A DNA stretch of 64,000 nt. Source: Leishmania donovani. Taxonomy: Eukaryota > Euglenozoa > Kinetoplastea > Trypanosomatida > Trypanosomatidae. Location of the stretch: assembly GCF_000227135.1 (NCBI RefSeq), contig NC_018260.1, positions 1,080,553 to 1,144,552 on the forward strand, written 5' to 3'. The notes below the pieces were generated by a model. The model was not told the DNA's origin. It saw only the letters and a list, made by a program, of their open reading frames with translations, and did no database searches. The translations under genes were made by a program, and so were the position numbers. Numbering within the stretch: position 1 is the stretch's first letter; every line of letters starts with the position of its first letter. Below, piece after piece: positions 29,341 through 41,349 of the stretch.

Positions 29341-30720
29341 TTTGCATCCGCGAGCCGGCCAGCGCAAGACACGCCCAAGGGAAAGGAGCACCGAAGCGCA
29401 GCCAGCACCGTCATCAATAAAAGTGCAGCAAAGAAAAGAAAAGAGGTGAACACAAGCACGAGCGAAAATAATTCGCTTCTGGCACACTGACCCTCCGCCC
29501 TCCCTCCGGTAGGCAATCCTCATTATCTGGCATTAATCTCACTTCCTCCCACACCTTCCACCACCGAAGACGCAACAGAGGGGCGTGACGGAAGAAAAGA
29601 AGAAACGCACACACACGCACATACACTCGAGAAAGAGAGGTATAATAATTACGGGATCCGAGCTGAGAAGGCGCACCTCCGTTCGGTCCTTCCTTTTCCC
29701 CTCAACACACCGCAAGCACTGTGAAAACCAGCGAGAAGACAAGAGACACAGGAAGTAAGGCAAAGAAGTAGAAGAACGAAGCAAAGAAGCGAGTGCTGAA
29801 TCCACAAACTATCAACCCTCGATTCAATAACTCACGAGCGTCCACTTGATCACGCCCCTGTCGGCGCACTTGTCTGTACCTGCGCGCGTGTTCGCTGGCT
29901 CTTTTTTTTTTCCTATTTCTTTCTTTTTGTTGTTGTTGCCTTCGCCATTGGGGAGTGGGCGGGCGCATTAGCGGAGTCTTTTCTTTTTGTTTGGCCGTCT
30001 TTCCCCGTTGCCTTTCTAGCACGACATCAAAATTCTTCTCCGCTGTACCTCAAGTACACACGCACTCACACACACACACACGCACCACTACCACCTTGCT
30101 AGGACGGCAAAATCGCGCTCTTCCGCGTACACGCGTAACGTCCAGCTTCTTCCCTCTTAGTCTCTCCTTTCCCCAGGCAAAAAGAAAAGAAAACGAGATT
30201 TAGCGTTGTAGGCATCAGCAAACAGCAGAAGTAGTAAGAACAGGACCGGCACGGGTTACGCGGCAGAGCCAAAAGGAATACGAAGAAAAAAAGGAAAAGG
30301 GTCCGGGCAAGCGCCTCTACTTCCTGTCTCTCCGGCCGCGTCCGCAATTTAGCCCCTCTCTTTCTTTTTCGCTCCTTTTCTCTTTCCGCCATTGTCTGCC
30401 CGTCGCCCCCCCCCCCCGCCTCCTGCGTGATTGTGAGCGGGCACTGAAGCAGATCGACACGGAAAAGCAAGCAAGGGCAGAGCAGGCGAGCGTTCTTGAC
30501 GTATCTGTGAGCGAAGGACCAGCCGCAAAGGATAGCACAAAGTTTGTACGCGCAAAAGGGAGGCAGTCACGGAAGGGGAGAGTGGCTGGCTCTTGACAGT
30601 TTGTCGATACAGCGAGGGGTCGGAAGAAACGCGTCACTGCGAGTGTGCTTGTGTGTGCCTGTACATCTGTCGCTCGACTCTCGTCCATCACCCGACTCGC
30701 ATTCCCGCTCGGAAGCCTAG
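29341..30720 (+). other. Alternating purine-rich islands within the gene-free tract
   Basis: About 29345-29830 and 30180-30700 are A/G-rich, GC-balanced and not repetitive, separated by a T-rich run at 29898-29935. No frame has coding character. They resemble exonic UTR or non-coding RNA more than the pyrimidine sequence around them. Confidence 0.4.
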
Positions 30721-32544
30721 CGTGCCTTTTTTATTTATCTTCTGCGTGAGTGTGTAGGGTGGTGTGTGCGTGTGTGTGTCGGCGCTTACGTACTGCTTCA
30801 GTGTGCTGTGTGGAGGGTGTCAGGGGGTTTCCGCGTCCACCTTTCTAGTTGTGCTGGCGTCTCTCTGTCTTCTCGTGCTCTCCTTTAGCCTGCTCTGCCT
30901 TGCTTGGTTTACCGATTTGCGGATTGCTTCCCTATCCTTCTGTGCCCCGTCATCATCATTTTTTTAGTAATTGAGAGATACGAGCTCGCTATTTCTCTCT
31001 CTAGTTCTGTGTTTCTCGGACGTGTTGTCGTTGTTTCCCCTTCTGTTGCCGAGTTCGTATCGCTTCCTCATCGACGCACTTTATTGTATCCTCTACAAGC
31101 GCACTTCATCTCCCACTACGCACTCACCAAAGCAGGTCTGTCTGTATTCGCGCCCGTTTTTCTGTGCGTGTGTGTGTGTGTGTGCCTGTTTCCGAGTGTG
31201 TTTCTCTAGTGCGTGCGCGCTTCCTTTGCTGCTTTTTCTCCGTGGCTCTCTTTGTGTACTTGATTGATCTACACCCACACCTTCCCCTTCCGTGTTCCTC
31301 ACGCCCTTTCGTTTTTGGTTTTTGTTTCCTCTCTCCTCCTTTGCCTCCTCTTTTTTTTTCGTCCGTTTCCGTAACCGATCTTAGTTTTCTAGAGCTTGAG
31401 CTCTTGGCTTGTTTTTCTCTTCCTCTCTCGTTTCTTTTTGCCGTCTCCGCTGCGTGTTTTTTTTTTGTGTGTGTGCCTGTGTCTGTGCCTGTGCCTGTGT
31501 GTGTGTGTGTGTACTTTCGTGCACGTGTGTGTCATTCCGAGTCCCTTTTTTTTTCGTGTGTGTTTCTCTGTTTTTTTTTTTCTCCTGCTTGCTGTCTGTT
31601 TTGCGCTGTCGTTGGGTCAGCTCGCTGTTCTCACTATTTAGGTTTCGAAGCCAAACAAATCGAGACGAAGGAAGATTTTTATCGCCTTCACCCCCCCCTC
31701 CACCTCCTCTTCCTCTCTCTTCGTTTTCTTGTCGCTTTCCCCTCCTTCCCTTTTTTTTTGCCTTTGCTCTTCTCCTTAAGTGCCTCTCTTTCTATCTCCC
31801 TCTTATGCTCGTGCGTCTCTGCGCCGGATACCTTATCGTCTCTTATCTTTCTCTCTTTCAGTATCTGATTTTGTGTGTGTGTGTGTGTGCGTGCATTGGC
31901 GCCACGTGAACTCAACAACGAGCAACGCAGTCCCTCTTTCGAGCCCCACTTTCTCCCCGCCGCTTTCTCCTTTCTCCTCCCTCGTCGCCTGACGGGCCCG
32001 CAGGACTAATCGGTGGAGGAGGTGATCTTCGAGAGGTATACGTGTGCAACGAGAGGCAAAAAAGAACGAAAACAGCAAAGGTAGTGCCTGTGTGTGTGTG
32101 TGTTAGTATTTGGTTGTTTCTCCTCTCTCGTGCAGTCTCTTTTTTTTTTTTCGTCTTTTCTGCTTGCTTCATTGTCTCTTTCTGTGTTCTGTGTGCGTGT
32201 GTCTCCCTCATACTTACAGAAATAAGCAACACAGAGGGAGAGTGTAAACGTGTGCAGGAGGCTCAACAGCAACGAGCAACAAAAACGCGAAAAAAAAAAA
32301 ACGAAGCATCCTTCGTCATCCGTCTTTCTCTTTTTTTTTTCGTTTGTTCTTGGCGTATTCTCGGTGGCTGTTTATTGAGTGAAGTGGGTGAAGAGGCACT
32401 CTAGCGAGTCATAAGTTGAAGAAAACATACGTTTATCCCCGCACATAGGGATCTGCGTGAATCGTTTGGCTCCTGGCCTTCCTGTTCCTCCGCCCATTCT
32501 TCCTGACTCGACTTGTGCACGCACGCACACGGCGCCCTGTGCCG
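30721..32544 (+). other. Pyrimidine-rich gene-free tract, last part, up to the RNA-binding protein gene
   Basis: T-runs and GT tracts (31163-31180, 31497-31511, 31873-31889, 32090-32102) dominate. Short A-rich patches occur at 32055-32080 and 32275-32305. No gene is seen. The tract ends in the splice acceptor listed next. Confidence 0.6.
32321..32379 (+). promoter_or_regulatory. Probable trans-splice acceptor for the hnRNP F/H-like gene
   Basis: CTTTCTCT and an 11-T run (32323-32340) are followed by a T-rich stretch and the AG at 32378-32379, 165 nt before the ATG. Many further tract-AG pairs lie upstream, so alternative sites are likely. Confidence 0.4.
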
Positions 32545-33984
32545 ATGCCTTCATTACAGAGAGACCCGAATTCATGGATGGAGGCTGCTGCCGCGCATCC
32601 GCCGCTTACAGCCGTGCCAAACACAGTGTCTGCGTCGCAGATGGGCCACGCGAACACCTCCACGCGGTCGTCGATGCGGAGACGCGTTCACAGTGCTACG
32701 GCTGCTTCGGCTTCCACCGTTGGCGCTGGTTCACCGATGCCGCATTTCATTGGGGCAGCGCCGCAGGCATACTCGTCACCGACGTTCTACAGGGATCCGA
32801 CTGCCTTGCGTGGTAACGACAGAGCCGGCACAGCATCACCGTTTCGGGTGCTTTCTTCGTCACAGCAGCAAGCAGAGCTGCGCGCGAATCGAAGTGACAG
32901 TCGCACGATGCCGCCACCGCCGCCGCCGCCGCCGCCAAATCTGGCGCACGAGCACGACAGTCGACAAGAGAGGAGTTTCATCTTTCAGCTACGAGGCCTT
33001 CCATTTGCGGCAACCCGAAAAGATGTCGAGTCTTTTTTACGCACCGTTGACTACGACCAGTTGGACGTTGGAACTTTAGCCACTGGAGAGTCGAGTGGCA
33101 ACGCGTTTGTGGAGTTGCACGGCTTGCGCGCAGCCGAGAAACTGGGCCGCCTGCACAACACGGTCATCACCGTCGCAGCTGATGCCAGCGTACCGGCGCG
33201 GGAACGTCCCCGCCCCCGATATATTGAAGTTCTGGACGCTGACGCTGCTAGGAGAGAGCAGGTGCTGCGTATCGACGCTCTCACAGCGAGGAGCGCTCTG
33301 CCGCTTCCGCGGCGCTTCCGCGCTGCGGCCGCTGCAGCCGCAAATACTTCCTCTGTATCTGGCACCTCCACTGACGCTTCTCAGCAGCAGCAGCAGCATC
33401 CGGTGCGACAAGCGCAGCATCAGGCTTTTGTACAGCCGCCACCGCAGATGTCTGCAGAGGGTGGTGTTCGGTACTTCACCACTTCGCCGATGACGCCGCT
33501 ATCGGTGTCGTCCACGCTAATCACCCCCGTCTCGTCTCAGCGCTTTCTGGATGTGTCAAGGTATGTCTGCTCCCCAAGCGCGACGTGGAATGCGTACGCG
33601 CAGCAGCAACACAGCGCGCCTCCACTGCCATCGTCGACGATGTCAATGCCGCATCTTGTGGCGTCACAGCCAGCGCCTGTAGGTTCCTCTGGCGCACCGC
33701 CGATGGTGCGTATCCAGAATGTTGAAGGCAGCGGGGTGATGCGTAGCGCGACTTCAGCACCTTCGGCGTTCTACCAGTTTGCCACTCCTATAGCTCCACA
33801 GACGCAAGATCCGCAGCAGCAACGCGTCCCCAGCACACCGAATGTTTCTTACTTTGTTGTCGCTGCAGTACCTTCGCCCGCCACGCTGTCTGAGGCGCGG
33901 AGCACCTACTATGTGGCGCCCCTGTCGTCCACGCAAGCGGCCACTGCCGGCAGCTATTACTACTTGGGCAGCGGCAGCCCCTAA
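32545..33984 (+). CDS. RNA-binding protein with one hnRNP F/H-type (quasi-)RRM
   Basis: The protein has 479 residues from the ATG; an upstream GTG at 32515 only extends the frame. Residues 1-140 are disordered and contain a nine-Pro run just before the folded part. Residues about 143-235 are an RRM of the hnRNP F/H class: FIFQLRGLPFAATRKDVESFL, a loop, GNAFVELHGLRAAEKLGRL, and the R-Y-I-E-V motif at 225-229, which in this class follows the last helix. Aromatic RNP residues are weak, as in quasi-RRMs that contact G-tracts through loops. The C-terminal half is Gln/Ser/Pro/Ala-rich and prion-like (QQQQQHPVRQAQHQAF, YAQQQHS). Such proteins control mRNA splicing, stability or translation; an hnRNP F/H protein in T. 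brucei is known to regulate stage-specific mRNAs. The gene stands alone between very long spacers, suggesting long regulated UTRs. Confidence 0.82.
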   Translation: MPSLQRDPNSWMEAAAAHPPLTAVPNTVSASQMGHANTSTRSSMRRRVHSATAASASTVGAGSPMPHFIGAAPQAYSSPTFYRDPTALRGNDRAGTASPFRVLSSSQQQAELRANRSDSRTMPPPPPPPPPNLAHEHDSRQERSFIFQLRGLPFAATRKDVESFLRTVDYDQLDVGTLATGESSGNAFVELHGLRAAEKLGRLHNTVITVAADASVPARERPRPRYIEVLDADAARREQVLRIDALTARSALPLPRRFRAAAAAAANTSSVSGTSTDASQQQQQHPVRQAQHQAFVQPPPQMSAEGGVRYFTTSPMTPLSVSSTLITPVSSQRFLDVSRYVCSPSATWNAYAQQQHSAPPLPSSTMSMPHLVASQPAPVGSSGAPPMVRIQNVEGSGVMRSATSAPSAFYQFATPIAPQTQDPQQQRVPSTPNVSYFVVAAVPSPATLSEARSTYYVAPLSSTQAATAGSYYYLGSGSP

Positions 33985-36900
33985 TGCCCTCTCCCTTTCC
34001 CTGCCATCCCCGCTGAACGCCATCTCGAGGTCTCCAACGGTGGCGATAATCATGCGTGATCAGCATCTCTTTTTCTTTCATGTGTGCGTGTTGATGCGCT
34101 TTTCTCTCCCTTTTTGTTGTCTCTGTTGTTGTTTTATGTCGTTCTCTTCGTGCTTTTACTGCCGCGCGCTCTCTGCCCTTCGTTTTCTTTTCCTTGGCTT
34201 CCTCTCGCCTATCTGATCTCCTTCGCCCTTCTTATTTGATAATGCCTAGCACAACTCGACCTACAAGCTCTCTCTCTCTCTCTGTTTTTGTTTGGTTGTT
34301 TGATTTTCTCCGTTTTTTTTTTGTCGCTTTTGGTTTTTGTTGTTGTCGGATCCGTTTCCACTCCTAGATAAACCGGAGATGAGAAGTGAGTGCTACCACG
34401 AGCAGGCGCACGCTCTCCCCCTCCCCCCTACACACCACCACCACCAACACTTCTGGACCCGGTTTCTATCGATCACCGATCCCTACTCCCTCCCCTTACG
34501 CGTTTGCCCAAGCGATACCTTTTTTGTTGTTCTCTCCCAAGCTCCTGTTTTGCTGCTTGGCTCCTCAGCCCACCCACACCCTTTTTTTATGGTTTCGCTT
34601 CATATCTACGAAGTTTATGTTTTTTTTTTTTTGTCTGCTTTTCGTTGCTCCTACTTCGTCTCTGTGTACCGGTGTGTTGCTGTGCGGGTGGCGCCTCCCT
34701 TCTCTTTTCTCTCGTTTTCTTTTTGCTTTGTCCGTTGTTCATCTCCCTTTTAAACTGACATTTTCCTCCCTCCTCCTCGCCCCCCCCCCCACGCACGCCT
34801 TTCACGCAGTCTTTTCTCCTCTTCCCGCCCCACCCCGCCCCTTTCTTTCTATGTGCGCGTTTGCTTCTTTTTTTAGCTTTCGTTTTGTCTCCGATTTTCT
34901 TGCCCCACCCCTCGCTTCCCCTTCTCCGTCTTCAGCGCCTCTCCCCTCTCGTCTCTCCTCCTCATACTCTGCGCGTATACATGTGTGCGTGTGTGTAGTC
35001 TACTCGCACGTGCTCCCTCCCCCGACCCTCACCCCGTACAAGCACATACATAAGACTGAAATAAGAAAAAAATCGTTCTGATCATCATCTTTTTCGTTGC
35101 TTTCTTCGCTCTCTCTCTCTCTGTGCTCTCGCTTCATCAGTAATATGCTTCCGTCTTCTGTGTATGTGTGTCTGTGTGCTCGCATCTTCGCGAGTACTCC
35201 TTTCCGCCCCTTCACAGCCTTCCGTGCGGCATTTTTATTTTTCGTTTTGTTTTGTGTGTTTCTCTAGTATGATGACAGGGTTTGCTTCTTTTCCCCTTTC
35301 TTAGGATGGTCTCTCGCAGTCTCTTCAGCGCACTCCACAAACATGCACGTATATGAACGCATACACTTACGCCATTTCTCTTCTGTTCAGTCGTCGCCTT
35401 TTTTTTTCATGTATGCCACCCCGCTCTTCCTCTATTTTTTTTTGTGTTCCGCCGCACCCTCTACATGCGCATGCGTGCGTGTGTGCCTCTGCTTTTGTTT
35501 GTTTGGTTGCCGTTGTTTCCGGCTTGCTTCCCTCCGTGTGTAGTGGTCCTCTTTTTCTTGCATTTTGTGTAGCTGTTTTCTTTTTTTTTCTGTTTTCTCC
35601 GTTTGTTCGTCTTTGATGCAAGATGTCTTTTTTTTTTGCTGTTGTTGTTATCCTCCACTTCATCTTCCTCTCGTCGTCTCTTTTTCCCCTTTCCTTTGTG
35701 TGCACGCGCCTGTGCGCGTCTTTGCCTCTTTCCTTCTCTCCCTTTTCTCTCGCACTCTTCTCACAACGATTCTTTCTGCCGCCTTTGCACAAGGCGTCCA
35801 CAGATGCGGACACTCGAATATATACTGCACTCATGAAACTCGCCCACTCTCCTTACCACCACCCCGTCTATCATCCTCTTCCTTGACAGGAACAGAAGAA
35901 GAAACATAAAAGGGGTTGAGGATCTTGTGATACCAGATTTGCGTATTGCTACTGCGTGATCTCACATCGTGCCGTCGCCGCCGTCCCCCCCCCTCCTCCT
36001 CCCATCATCCCCGCTTCTTCCACGTACGGATTCCACTTGACTCATCCTCGTTTTTTTTTCTCTGTCGTACACCGAGAGGGTGAAGGCGGCGGGCGTCGGC
36101 ATCCGAGAGTACGGGGTGGTGCACGCTCTTCCTCCCTGTCTGCTTATCGTTTGCTTTATTTCCTCTTTTTTGTCGATTCTTTTTTTTTCTCTCCTTGCCT
36201 TGTGGTGCTTCGGATTTCATTGTACGCGTGTGTGTGTGCGCGTGTGTGCTTTCTTCGAACAGCGACAACAAAACAAAACAGTGACACACACACATACAGA
36301 CGGAGGGTTTCTATGTGCTGTTATTCTCTTTCCGTTTCTTTCCTTTTCTTCGTTCCCTCTCCTTGTGCACCCCCCTCTTCCCCCCTCCACACACACACAC
36401 AACGCTGTTTCTCGTCGTCGTCCCCCTTTCCTCCCTCCTTTTCTTCTGTCTTTGCTTGTTTGCTTGTACCGCCAACCCCACTTTTCCCTCTTCTCTCTCC
36501 CCCTTTCTTTGTGTTTTGCGCTTTTCTGTGACGATTTCTCATGCGTGCGCTTGCTCTTCCATATGGTTTCTGGTTTTCGGCTGCCCTGACCCCAGCATCA
36601 TGTCTTTCTTTGTTTTCTCACAAGCGGCGGAAGGTGCGTGCACATCTCTGTACGTGAGGAGGGAGAGAGGCCAACGAGGCGGCGTCGACGACGCGGAGTG
36701 CGAATCTGTATGCTGTTGAACGCTCTTCTTCCCCTCACCCCGCTCCTCTGTCTTTCCTCTTGTCCTCTTGCTCCACCTCTGGTGTTGATGCCCTTCTGCC
36801 CATCCGCAAAGCCACTTCGTCCGCGGACGCACAGCTGGGCCCTTTCTTTTTCCTGCGCGTGTATGTATGGTGCCCTTGGTCTTGTTTTTCTTTTAGAAGC

Positions 36901-37500
36901 GTTCTACGCTTTCGTGCGTGTGTACGTTGTCATGTGGTTCTCTGTTTCCGTTCTTCGTCCTGACTTGTTCAGTCTTCCTGCCCGCGCTGTTTCTTTATTT
37001 TTTTCTTTCATTTTGGCGCCTTGCGAGTGCGTTCATCTGTGTGTGCGTGTGCGCGTGCGTGCGGTTGTGGCAATATGGGCTATATATGGATACGCTTTTT
37101 TTATGTACATCTGCACGGATACTTTCTATGACCCCCACGTGTCCCCGCGCTCTTTTGTTTTATCTTTTTCTCGACCCTACCCGCAGTACGTTCACGTCTG
37201 CATGTGTTAGTGGGTGTGCGCATGGCGTCTGCTCCCTCTCCTACTTCTATAGCAACTATATATATGTGCGTAGTCTGCCACTCCCCTTCTGTCTCTTGCT
37301 CTTTTTGTTTTTCATCTTCTCCTTTTCAGGTGAGCAGTCGGTTGTGTGAGCGTGTGCGTCGCACCTTACCTGCGCGCTAGTGTGCCACCTCTCTCACGAC
37401 CTCACCCCCTCCATTTCTGTCCCGTTAAAGGCAACGCGCGCACATTTTAGTAAAGCCAGCAACTCAACTTCGCCCTCCCTCTCTCTCCATCTCTGCGCCG
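33985..37500 (+). other. Pyrimidine-rich gene-free tract downstream of the RNA-binding protein gene
   Basis: About 3.5 kb of C/T-rich sequence with T-runs of up to 13, a TC repeat at about 34269-34282 and scattered GT tracts. Frames such as 34386-35081 and 35956-36531 translate to composition-driven peptides. It is probably a long 3' UTR plus spacer; no gene is seen. Confidence 0.55.
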
Positions 37501-38040
37501 CTGCACACTCACGTAGACCTAGTAGAGACACTGAATAAGGAAAGAAGAAGAGGCGTTCACACATTCACCACACTGTAGCCAACACGGCTACACACCGCTT
37601 CCTTCTCCAACTCGCATGAATATGCTTCATGTGGATAGCAACAAAGAAAGTGCAGAACGCCGAAACGTCCTACCCATTCTCCTACATAGCTGTCTCTCTC
37701 TTTTTCAATTATTTTGTTTCCTGAATTTTTGTTTTGTGACTCACATTACACCGACCCAGAGAGGTGCGTTGAGGCGGTGGCAGCAGCAGCATTAGAGCCG
37801 ATGGAGGCACGACAGTGAGCAAGACAGGGATTGGGCTTCTTCATCAAGGTGGTCTTGCTTTTCGTTTTGCCTTTGATAGAAGAGCAGCACCATGTTTGTC
37901 TCACCTCCTCCGCCCGTTCCTTTTTGGCTGAGACGGCACGAAGATGGCGCTCACGTAATATGAACTCTCGAGTATCCCAAAAAGAAACATCGATCGCCTT
38001 CTAGGCGGCTGCATCCCTGTCGCCTGGCTCGCTATGTCTT
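37501..38040 (+). other. Compositionally distinct non-coding island with small hairpins
   Basis: This stretch is balanced in purines and pyrimidines, non-repetitive and free of long frames, unlike its surroundings. It contains two perfect hairpins with 5-nt loops: TGTAGCC/GGCTACA at 37574-37592 and CATGAA/TTCATG at 37615-37631. A third weaker one (CGCC-TTCTA-GGCG) lies near 37995-38007. It could be a structured UTR element or a small RNA gene; this is inference. Confidence 0.35.
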
Positions 38041-38885
38041 CTCCTTTTTATTTTTACCTTCCTTTTGCTTTCTCTCTTTTGCCATTTCCTACCACCACCT
38101 CTCTCCTACTTAGATTCGTTTTTTTTTTTGCCCTTGTTCTCTCCTTGGGCTGTCTATGTCCATGTCAATGTGTGTGTGTGTGTGTTGACTGTGATCTGCT
38201 CTTCCATCATTTTCTGTTTCTCTGAGCTATTTTATGTTGTTGCTTCTTTCCCACCCGCGGTTCTCGCGTTTTTTGTTTTTGAGTGGGCGCTTCTGTGTGT
38301 TTGGTCTTGCTGGTTGTGGCCTTGTTTGGATTTCTCCTTCGGTTTCGCTTCTTTTCGTTTCTTTTTTTTTGTTTGCTTTCGTTGTGTTGTTCGGCCCACC
38401 CGCTCACCACACTCCACTCCGCACCCGCCCTCCCCCCTGTGTCGTGTCCGTTGATCGTGCTCTCGACTGTCGACTTTCTCGTTTTTTTTTGGTTGTGTTT
38501 TGTCTCCGCCGTCATCTCTCTCGAGGCTTGCCTTCGTCCATGGCTGCATTCTGTCGTCTCTTCCTTTCCGTCTTCCAAGCCTCGTTCGCACCCTCCCTTC
38601 CACACTCAAACCCTCCAATGAGGGCTATTTTGTTTTGTATCTCTCTGTGTGTGCATGTGTATGTGCGTCGCAATCGCTGGCGAGGCAAAAGACCTCTCCC
38701 CACTCGGTTCTGTGTATCTTCTTCGCTCGCCGCCACTCGACCCCGCCCCACCCCCCATCTGCCCACCACAGCCTCGAAAGCAACACTCAGCATCGCACCT
38801 GCAATTTTCTTTACTAAAAGAGCCACTCCAGTTTTATTTTCTGGCGCTCATTTCTTCCCTTCTCGTTTCTTGCCCTGGCCTTCCG
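38041..38885 (+). other. Pyrimidine-rich gene-free tract
   Basis: T-runs, a GT tract at 38169-38184 and C-rich runs; composition-driven frames only. Confidence 0.55.
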
Positions 38886-39495
38886 CATAACGCTGGCTGC
38901 CGCACCATCGTATCAGGATTGAGGACGCCATTTGTGACGTAGCCAAAGGCCTGCAGCCTTTCCTCAGAAATGCCTGCGGACTATCGGTTTGGGCGTGCAG
39001 AACTGCGCTGCCGCGGTGCGGCCGAAGTGCGAAATAATGATAACTTTCGGACCAACTCAATACGAATCGTGTCTGCGATGCACCAGACATAAGGCCCTTT
39101 CTATGCCCCTTCGGAGCAGCAGGCTACGTGGTCTCCTCGCGAGCAGGCGCATGCCTATCCGCGGGCCCCTTCCGCTCGACGCACCCGCTGCCACAGGACT
39201 CATGGCCGCGGCCCCGCCTGCGTCAAGGCGTGCGGTGCAGCCATGTCCGTGTAGGCGCGCCTACCGCGCAGCACGTACCCCGGGAATAGGCGATGAAGGA
39301 CAGGGAGCGCCCGGCAGGCGCATGACCTGATTCGACGGCGGACGGCGCGCCCCCTAGAGAACCAGGACGTCGCCGCTAATGCGGCACAGGCAGGCGAGCT
39401 GTGGTTGTGTAGGCATCTCTGTGTTGACGTGTTCCGGCTAGAAAGCCAGGCTGCAAAGAAAAAGAAACGAAAGCGTCGCATCGCCTTCTCGTCCC
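38886..39495 (+). mobile_element. SIDER-like degenerate retroposon, copy 2
   Basis: This is a GC-rich, non-coding block whose last 290 bases are almost identical to copy 1 and in the same orientation. The 5' part (38886-39205) differs from the 5' part of copy 1, so the two elements are either different subtypes or one has recombined. It lies about 5 kb after the RNA-binding protein stop codon, plausibly in its 3' UTR. The 5' limit is approximate. Confidence 0.58.
39206..39495 (+). repeat. 290-bp dispersed repeat, copy 2
   Basis: It is the partner of 24191-24480, with two mismatches and no gaps by eye. Confidence 0.95.
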
Positions 39496-41349
39496 CCTGT
39501 CTTTGATGCACGTATATATGTATATTCATACGCGCATATACGCATATGTGTATTTACACTCCCTGTGGTGATGTTCTCGAAAGCACAAGCAAGCGCGTAT
39601 GCGCACACTTTTTTTTCGTATATCGTGCTCATTTATTATTAAGTGTGCTTGTGTGTGTGTGTGTGTATGTGTGTCTGCGTGTTTTTTTTTTTCGGCCTTT
39701 TGCGATCAACTCAAAGTACGCCTGCGTCTCAGCCTACGGGTTGTGCCGCAGAAGGATGTGTGAGGAGGAAACGTCGTTTGTCTTCTCTGGCACCGTTGTC
39801 CTTCTTCTCTCCGGCAAGTAGTAAAATCGGCGCCACGCACTTTTACTTTCACACTGAAAAAGAAGGGTAAGGCTGGTTTCGACGGGGTTGTGGCGAGATG
39901 GGGGAGTTGCTCTTCTTTCATTTGGGGGTTCGCGCACGCACACAAACACTCACACACACACATATACATATATATGCTTGTATCTGCTTTTTAGTTCTCT
40001 TCAGTTTTTCTTTAGTTCTGGCCAGCGCTTTCGTGGCGCGGCTCAATTTTTTTTTTTCGGCGGTGGACATCCCATCCTTCTCCCTCTTCTTGCCGTTCAA
40101 AAGCAAACAAAAAAGGGTGTTTCGCGCCATGGTAGAGGTCTCTTCTATTTTCTTTTGGGCAGCTTTACGGCCGCGACATATAGGTGCGTGTGTATGCGTG
40201 TGTATGGATGTATTTATTAGTGGTGGCGTCGCGGGTCTTTTCCTCTTGAGTTGAGTAGGAGGCGAACTGGCTCTCCTGCATCGTCTTTGTTCTGTTGTTT
40301 CTACCCGACCAGCAGTCCCCTCTCCCCTCATCATGCCTGCCACCGCGTGAGGGACACGATGGATGAGGGAAAGGCGGACGCTGCGCTTTCGTAGACGAGA
40401 TGGAAAACAGCGGCCAGCAATCAAGTGCAGAGGGCAAAGTCCGTTGGCCCTCTATCTGGCGACATGCAAAAGGTCTCTGGCACCGCTCTTCGCAGGCTAC
40501 TAAATGGTATGGGGCGCCGTCAACGCGGTGATTGTTTTCTTCTCATGGTTTCTCTACCCCCTCCTTCTCATTTTACACGGGTGGGGACAGCAAGCACTTG
40601 CAGGCACACGCAAACGCATGTATACTAGCTCGAGTGCGTCTGCACGCACACGCACATGCACATGGAGTGAGCTGCGCGAAATCTGAAGTGCTTCTCTTGC
40701 CTTCTCCCCTTACCCCACCCTGAACCAGCATTGTAGGAATGACCAAGACGACTCTCTCTCTCGCCATGCTTTCACGCTTGAACAACGTCTGTGCGAGTAA
40801 CCGACCTTTTTGTCCGCCCAGCCGTTCAAAAACGAAACCGAAATACGTGCTTGTATGTGGCGTCACATCTGATTCACGCTGAGGAGCCCACAGCGGGGGG
40901 GGGAGAGCGTTAGAGGCGTCTTCTCTATTAGAGAAAGATGCAGATAAGCTAAACACGCATATATGTATATGTATGTAAGGCGATAAAAGGAATAAAGAGC
41001 TGATTCGATGCCGACAAAAGACGAAGAAAAGTGCGAAGCCACGCAGCGGATCAGGGAAAGTACACAAAAAGAAAGAGGCTCAAGACAACGAAACGTTCCC
41101 CTCTCACCCAACGAGAGCAGTAGAGAGCGCTGGCGTGGGGTGCACGCAATGACGCACGAAAGGTGTGTGCTGTGATGGCCTTGTAAAATAAGAAAGAATA
41201 ACAATCACAGTACGAAGAAAAAAGCAGCAAGGAGGGAATAGCGGATTTGGTCTCGCATTGCGTGCCACACAAACCACAACAAACGGCAGCACGTGGCGTT
41301 TTGCTTTGTGCCTTTTGGGCGATAACGAAAAAAAAAAGAAAAGCGAGTG

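Noticed and set aside
31640..31660. tRNA B-box-like sequence (GGTTTCGAAGCC)
   Set aside because: No matching A box, no acceptor stem and one extra base in the motif; no cloverleaf can be drawn.
22887..32544. Transcription strand-switch region or centromere in the large gap
   Set aside because: Genes on both sides are on the + strand, so there is no strand switch, and no satellite repeat or other centromeric sign is visible.
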